Part shown: one piece after another, positions 27,501 to 35,889 of the stretch
How the letters are laid out: each line of letters begins with the position of its first letter
Position numbering within the stretch: position 1 is the stretch's first letter
NCBI RefSeq assembly: GCF_902686445.1
Contig: NC_062232.1
Location: 89,452,932 to 89,516,931 of the forward strand
Source: Sciurus carolinensis
Taxonomy: Eukaryota; Chordata; Mammalia; Rodentia; Sciuridae
Direction: 5' to 3'
Length of the DNA: 64,000 nucleotides
Translations under genes and position numbers: made by a program
Notes under the pieces: generated by a model
What the model saw: only the letters and a program-made list of their open reading frames with translations
The model's database searches: none
What the model was told of the DNA's origin: nothing

Positions 27501-30500
27501 ATTTCTATAATCTCAGAGAATTGGAGTGGGAGAGGGTGGCACCACAGTCTTAACGTTAGTTATCTCTGGAAGGTGGGGTCGGATGGGAGGTTAGAAAAAA
27601 TTTTTTAACTTTTAAAATACATATTTTTTTGATTCAATTTGTTATAAACAATGTATAATTACATGTATGCATACATTTAAAAATATGGAAAGTTACATGC
27701 CAGCATTTTAATAATGGTTGTCTTTGGGTGCTAGGAATATAGAATTTGTGCATGTGTGCACACATGCTGGGGATTGAACTCAGGGCCTCCCATCTGCTAG
27801 GCAAGCAAGCACTCTACCCTTGAGCAATATCCCCTTTAAGAAAAACAACTTTATGTTTTTCTCTATTGCAAATTTTTTTCAGAATAAGCCAGACACAGTG
27901 ATGCATGCCTGTAATCTCAGCAACTTGGGAAGCTTAGGTAGGAGGATCACAAGTTCAAGGCCAGCCTCAGCAACTTAGGGAGACCCTGTCTCAAAATAAA
28001 AAGGACTGGAGATGTAGCTCAGTGGTAAAGTACCCCTGAGTTCTATTCAAGTACAAAAAAAAATTAGAATAAACATGACTTTCTGAATTTTTAAAAAATC
28101 TGTTTTCCAATAATGTTTTATAATGGTAAATAATTTGTTAGTACCTGAAAAGCACATATCTTCCTATAATTCCACCCTTCCCCTATCCTGGGAGAGAAAT
28201 GTTTTAATTGTTGATATATATCCTTCTGGTCTTTTAAAATAGGCCATAGCAAATAATTTGCAGTTTCTTAAAGGAGTTCTCAGTTTCCTTTCTCTTTTGC
28301 CTCCTGGCCTTTGCATAGGCTATTTCCATATGTGGTTGACCCTCAGCCCCTGCTACACTCTCCATTCCTATTCTCCATATCTACCTATTCCTTTTCAGTT
28401 TCCATTTCTCTTACACAGGCACTCAAGCATTTTTTCCTCTTATTATAAGTATTTCTTGATTCTCCCAACCCCCTTCTGAGCTAGGGGGTGCAAATTTTGT
28501 TTCCCCATAATGTTTTGTATCCATCTTGCAGTGCTCCTCACACTATATAATAACCTAGGATTTTCCAATCTTTTTTCCCATTAATTGGGCATTACTTGAG
28601 AACATAGTTTGTCTTAAATATCTCTTGTGTTTTGAACTCTAGCATAGTAGTAAGCACCCAATCCATTAATCATTAAATAAATGGAAAGTGTAAAAAAGTA
28701 CCTTCAAAAAGAACCATGTTTTTTTCTTTCCTGAAATAATCTTTTTCTTCACATAGACTGATTTTCTGCCACCTCACAGCTTCTTGTGGTAAGGACCTCT
28801 CCTCAGTATTTGAAACCAACCGGTGTCTGACAGATTTGGAATTTGTGAAAAATACCCTGGAAGATTCAGGGATGAAGCTTCTTTGTGAAGGACTGAAACA
28901 TCCAAATTGTATATTACAGACATTGAGGTAACTGATAGCAGGATAATATATCATTTGTGTGCATTTCATTTTTTTTGGTCACCTTCTATTTCTGGGGGAG
29001 TGAGAGTAAGAATAAGGTAATGAAGCCATTTTTCTTTTCTTTAAAGGTTGTATCGGTGCCTTATCTCTCCTACATCTTGTGGGGCACTTGCTGCTGTGCT
29101 TAGCACCAGCCAGTGGCTCACTGAGCTGGAATTTAGTGAAACAAAATTGGAAGCTTCAGCTTTGAAATTGCTCTGTGAAGGCTTAAAAGATCCAGGTTGC
29201 AAATTACAGAAGCTCAAGTAAGTTGTAACTGTTAGTTTCTATTCTGCAGGAATATTTCTAAAATACACAATTCAAGATGGGTGTGGTGTTACCAAAACAC
29301 ATTTCAAAGAGTCATGAAAAACAAGAATAAGAGTGGCAATTCCTGAACTTGTTCCTATGTAACTAGTTTAGAAAAATAATTTTTATTCTAATTGGTATAT
29401 AATCAATGTCAATAGTAACTCATACTTTGTATTAAGCACTGAGCTAAATGCTTTGTATAATGATTTCCGTTAATCTGTGTACCAGCTCTGAGAGGTTCAG
29501 ATTATTGTACCCTTTGTAGCAGAGGAGGAAATAGAAGCCCAACATCATTAGGCTAAACAACATGGCAAGGGCAGAATTCAAAACCCAGATTTATATGTTT
29601 TCAAAGTCCATGGTATTCACCAAAATCTGCAGGGTAGGCTGCAAGTCCAAAACCTGCAGGGTAGTCTGGCACACTGGAAACCCGGGGAAGAGCCCATGTT
29701 GCAGTTGATGTCTGAAGACTGTTTGCTGACAGAATTTCTTCTGAGAAGTTTAGTATTTTAATTTTGATACAGGGTCTTGGTAGTTGGGATCTCAGTAAGT
29801 TGCTAAGACTGGCCTGAAACTTGAGATCCTCCAGCTTTAGCCTCCCACGTAGCTGGGTTGATAGGCATGTGCCACTGTTCCAACTTATATGTGTGAGTTT
29901 TAAAAGTAAAAGCTCTTTGGCATTAGCATAAAAGTTTATAAAATCCACTTTGAGAACTCATTTTATGCAAACTACCTCTTTTTAAAATTTCAAAACTGGG
30001 GAGCTGTAAATTCATCTTCTTATGAACCCTCTTCAAGACTGAGTTTGGTGTGTCCCTCTACTCTCTCACTCCACCCTGCTCTGTGCCTCCTCTCCCTAAA
30101 AGTAGAACTCAAACTCCAAGATCTTGACTTCTGGGACAGCCTCCATGGCCAGGTCCAAGGATTACTGGACTGGGACATGGGAAACGAATCCTTTCTGCCC
30201 TTTACCACAGTGAATCTGCCCCTGATGGACCAGAACGTTGCCAGATACAAACTTCGAATAGTTGAACCACCAAAACTACCTTTGGGAAAAAAAAAAAAAA
30301 CAGTGCTGATGAAGATGGTTCAGATATTGAGCCCAACCTGTGGGTATGGATGAACCCCAATGTGTTTTATCCCCCTGGCAAGCTGGAGGTTGCAGAATCT
30401 AAGAAAGGGGAGGATATGATGAGTGAACTGCAGTCCCTTCAGCCACCCCTAAAGGAGGAAGATGCCAATTTCTCAGAGGTGGCACAGTCAGAATCATTGC

Positions 30501-33500
30501 TGCATTCCTCCAGTAAGCAGTCTCCCCCTTAGAAGCAGTTGGTCTCTTCCTCCAGCAACTTGGAGCTCTCAGAAGAAGAGGAGGCTAAGGACCAGGATGC
30601 CAGCTCCTCTGTGGCTCTCCCATCCCCTCACAAAAGGGCACTCCTCCAGAGTTGGAGGCTTTGGCAAGCCATCAGCCCAGAGGGAAGGCTCTTGTCCCAG
30701 CCCCCTCTCAATTACTTCCACCTAATTGCCCTGGCACTAAGAAACAGTTCCTACTGTTGCTTCAATGGGCAGCATATCTACAGTTTCACTTAACACTTCC
30801 CCTTTTCCTGGACAGCTCCAGAAGGTTGGAAGAATACTGTTCATCACAATCTCTGTTTCTAAGACAGCTTTGAGAAAGTGCCAATGTGATGCCCTCTTTA
30901 ACCTTTAACTCTAAGAAGCAGGAGTCTGCCAGTTTCCATTATTAAAGTTTCTCTCAGCAGCAAAAAAAAGGACATAGTTTAGAACATAGTCATGAAAAAA
31001 TGAGGATTCAAAGATTATATTATGTATCTAGAAATTCTCGAAAGTATTCTCAATGGGAAATGGTTCAAGGAATTTGACTACTTAATATGGAAAAACAAAG
31101 ATTAAGAAGACAGGGAAGTCAATAAAAAACACATTTCATTCCAAAAAAGTTATATTATATGGATGATTGTGATAAACTGGATTTCTCTAAACATGGCAAA
31201 TTAATTAATACTGAATATTTTGATACAAGGAAAAGAAAATGCATTTGACTAAAAAGTTTATTAAGGACAATTATAGAATTTCCCCCCTGGGATTTGGAAG
31301 AAGTGAGCTGGAGTGTTGAATTAACACAGGGATTTAAAATGAAATCAGATTATCAAGATTTCCTCCCAACCTTTTTCTCAAGGAAGTCAACATTTATTGA
31401 GTTCCCACTGTGAGACACCTTGCCTTGGAAACATTTCATAATTCGGTGACATGTTCAAGATTTTGGTCTTATAACTGTGGATCTTTATTTTTTCTGTTCA
31501 TGTGGTATGGTAGGTAGAAAGTGAGTAGTATTCTAAAGTGACCAATTCTGTCTCTCTCCATCTTTCTCTTCAGGTTGTGTGCAAGCCTTCTCCCAGAAAG
31601 CTCAGCGGCTGTTTGCAAGTATCTTGCCTCTGTTCTCATTTGCAACCCGCACCTCACTGAGTTGGACCTGAGTGAAAATCCCCTGGGGGACAAAGGGGTG
31701 AAGTATCTTTGTGAGGGTCTTAGACATTCCAATTGTAAAGTGGAGAAACTAGAGTAAGCTTCTTTCAACTCTCTGGTATTATGTAGTGATCATTTGTTGA
31801 GTGCCTGCTATGTGCTTGGTGCTTGCCAGACATCCTATCACTTTATTCACTACTTAGAATAATCATATAAGATAGGTTTTCTTATCTACATTGTACAGAT
31901 GAAGAAACAGAGGATTGGAGAAAAAGTGACTTGTTCAAATTCATATTGCTAATAAGTGATATAGTCAGAATGTGATTCCAACATGTGTTTCCAAATCTCA
32001 TATTCTTTGCAGTATACCACAGATTTGTGTTTATAGGAATGATATTGTTAACTACATAAAAAATACCTACTAAGTATCCAAAGATTATCAGGCTAGATGT
32101 CAGTGAAGTTATCAGAAGTTCTTCATATGACAGGGCTATCCTTAAGGACATAACAGATGTGTTATGATTGTGGAATCATTTAATGTCAGATGATCTCAGG
32201 AAGAGGAAGAAGTCACTGTGGGCTGGAGACATTAGGGGGAGCTTCTGTGAAGGTGGTGGGACAGGAGCTAGAATTCAAAGGAGGGAGCAGGGAGCCTGCT
32301 AGGACATTCCCAGGAAGCCAAAATGATCATAGTGGTTTATTTTTCTTTTCTTTTTCTCTGGGTAGCTTAAGCAAATGTAACCTCACAGATGCTAGCTGTG
32401 TGGAGCTGTCTTCTTTCTTGCAAGTGAGTCACACTTTAAAAGAATTGTTTGTGTTTGCCAATGTCCTGGGGGACACAGGAGTACAGCATCTCTGTGAAGG
32501 TCTGCTGCATGCAAAGGGCGTAATTGAGAATCTTGTGTAAGTGTCTGCTTATCCTTGTCCTTCTCATGGGCTTTTGCATTTGAGGGTCAGTGGGACTCCC
32601 AGCTGCTGTAGTTAACAGCCATCCGGGTGTCTTCATCCTTCCAGGCTTTCTGAATGTTCCCTCTCTGCAGCTTCTTGTGAACCCCTCGCTCAAGTCCTGA
32701 GCTCCACCCGGAGCCTGACAAGACTGCTTCTGATTAATAACAGAATTGAAGATTTGGGACTGAAATTGCTGTGTGAAGGATTAAAACAGCCTGACTGTCA
32801 GTTAAAGGATCTGGCGTGAGTATTCTGGACTATAGCCACAGGCAGTTTCTTGATATTTGAGCAACTCCCAAAATTAAATATTTTTGGCCTGGTCATTGAA
32901 TCTCCAAGGAAGCAATAAATGAAGAGCCAAATAATTTAGAGGGAATAAATCATCCTTTCTCTACAATCACTGCTTAGCCCTGACCCAAGGGATTTTTTCT
33001 AACATGGCACTCTGATTGTCTAATATGATTTTCTAATGGGAAAACACAATTCCTAAAGTGACCTGGTACAGATGAAATGTCATCAGCTTTCTCTTCTTAC
33101 TGGCAGGTTGTGGACCTGTCATCTGACTGGAGCATGTTGCCGGGATTTGTGCAACACACTGTATACAAATGAACACCTGAGAGACCTTGACCTCAGTGAC
33201 AATGCCTTAGGGGATGAGGGCATGCAGGTTCTATGTGAAGGGCTGAAACACCCCTGCTGCAAACTACAGACCTTGTGGTAAATGTATGGGGACTCTGTCT
33301 AGTGAGCTTTTGTTTCAGGCTGTTTATGAAAGGGAGGGCCACTAGGAAACTTGGGATTACACAGATTTCTTAAATTTTTGATCCCTTCAGGTTAGCAGAA
33401 TGTCATCTCACAGATGCATGCTGTGGAGCCCTTGCCTCTGTTCTCAACAGAAATGAGAACTTAACATTGCTAGACTTAAGTGGAAATGACTTCAAGGATT

Positions 33501-35856
33501 TTGGAGTGCAAATACTGTGTGATGCACTGATTCATCCAATATGTAAACTTCAGACATTCTAGTAAGTCACTATGGTGGGGAAAATGGGGCAGAGGGATTC
33601 AAGACAGGCATGTTGGGTTTGGTCATTACTTCAGTGAAGAAAGAGAAGTAAAACTGAAGGCAGACAAAGCTTAAGCAAAATAATAAAGTAAGTTATAAGG
33701 GGAGAAGCAGAGAACAAGCAGCCTTGTATCTCACTGCTAAGGAAGAAGCATGGTAGGGGAAAGAAAGCAAAGGATCTTGATATACATGGCTCAAATTCTG
33801 GGTTTTAACATCTACTGGCTACATGAGCAACAGCATGCTTACTTAATCTCTCTGAACTTCAGTATCCTTGTCTGAAAATGGGGATAATGCTAGTATTGAC
33901 TACCCAAGGTTAACATGGGCATTGAATTTAGATGACAACTATGAATGTACCTAGTACAACCCTTAGCATACAGGAGGTACTCCATAAATTTTAGGGCCTT
34001 TCCATTTCTACTTCTAATACATGATGGAGTGCTGAATATGTGTATTTTGAATATCTCCAAAACTCAAGGGGATGAAGCTATAATTGTGTGATTACAGAAG
34101 ATAGAGGTCTTGACCCTCTCTGATCAGTGTCCGTCTGCCAGCTCAGCAGGCTGGCATAACACACAAAGTAATTCTTAATTACAATACAACTGTGCTCTGT
34201 TGGCAACTAACTAGTGGCCAAATGGCCATGTGTTTCTGGCATTCAGAACTGGAACACATAATGGAAAATAAAGCCTGAAAGCAAAAATTCCACATTCCAA
34301 AATCAATTTGATAGGTTGAATCATAAATGAAAACAGCATAAAGGCTGGATTATAAGTGTGTCTAAAACAGAAGCTGCTGCTTTACCAGAGAATGAAGTCT
34401 TTTAGTTCCAAAGGCTCAAGAGTGTAGTGATTACTGCCCAAGCAGAGGTAATTATGCACAACATTATAAGCCTCAGGGGTTAGAGACCTCCATAAAGTCT
34501 CTCTCAGAAAGATGTAGATGGATCCTTTATTTTCAAGAAAATGAAATAAACTCAGTTATCAACTTAAGGTTCCTTTAAACAAAAGTAGTTTTAACGTGGC
34601 CACACGCTACAGTGTGTATGGTGTGGTAAAGTTTCTAAATAATAACAAGGAGAAATTATTTTCTTGGGGTTGGTGTGTAGTTACTTGTTTTTGATATTGT
34701 TATTAATTGTAAATTGTTGTATCATTTCCCATTTGTCTTATGTTTTGTCTTTTAACCTATATGCTTCCATTGTGTTTTCAGACCAACCTTCAAACCCTTG
34801 TAACTTGTCAATCCACAAGTTGAGAGCAGTGTGCAATTGTAATTTTGAATAGAAAATAAAGGACACACAGAGTAGACACAATATGTTGACTTCAAATAAA
34901 TTTTTAGTACTAGAATGCATATAAAACAAAACTGAAATCAATGGAAACAGGTACTAATCCAAGTTAGGTAAGAGGAACATATGGATCATTTAATATGGTG
35001 AGTTGGCAATGAGTTAATCCAGGAGAGCCTCCTAAGAGTTGTCCTCTCTAGAAATTGTAAAGGCTAGAAGAAGGTTATTTTCTAATAGCTGCTTGAGTGC
35101 AGGATCTAAATCTTATTCCTCACTATATTTCCCCTGTAAACTTCCTAGCACAGTGCTAGGAAAAACATATAGGAGGCCAGTTAGTAATTTAGAGTATCTG
35201 GGGGCAAAACAAGAAAACAGTTATTGTTATATTCAATAAAGACTAAGTGTCTAGACATTCAGAAGATCAAGGAAAAAGAAGTATGTCTTTAAAGTGACAA
35301 ATCTCACCTTCAGTCATTCCATGAGTATTTCTTTCATACCTCTTATATGTCAGGTAGATGTGCCAGGTGTTGTGGAAACAAGAATGAATAAGATATGAGA
35401 CATGGTTTATACTTTTCAGGAGCCAGTGAGCCCAGTAGTAGAGAGATACCTAAACTTGTTAAAGCAGTGAGAAAATTAATCAGGAGATATTAAGGAAGCC
35501 TTTGCAGAATACAACTAACCCAGCCCTTTAAAAGGGTCAGGGAAAGCTTCTTGGAAGAAGCGCCACCTGAGTTGAATGTTTATGACTATAGCTAGGGGAG
35601 GTGGGTGTAAGGATGGAAAAGGGTAGTCCAGGCTTAGGAGATAGTATAATAAGGAAAGGTATCCAGATAACAAACAGCATGGTTTATGGTACTTGATGGG
35701 TACAGAGGTGTGAAATTTCTGACCAATTTGGTATTACTGGAGCATAAAGTGCTAAACGGTAGTCAATAAATGGACCTGGGGAGGAGTCAGGACCTCATAA
35801 ACTTTATGTGATATGTTAGACCTGTTAGCAGAATTTAAGTATGTATGTATGTGTGT

Positions 35857-35889
<33 letters not shown>

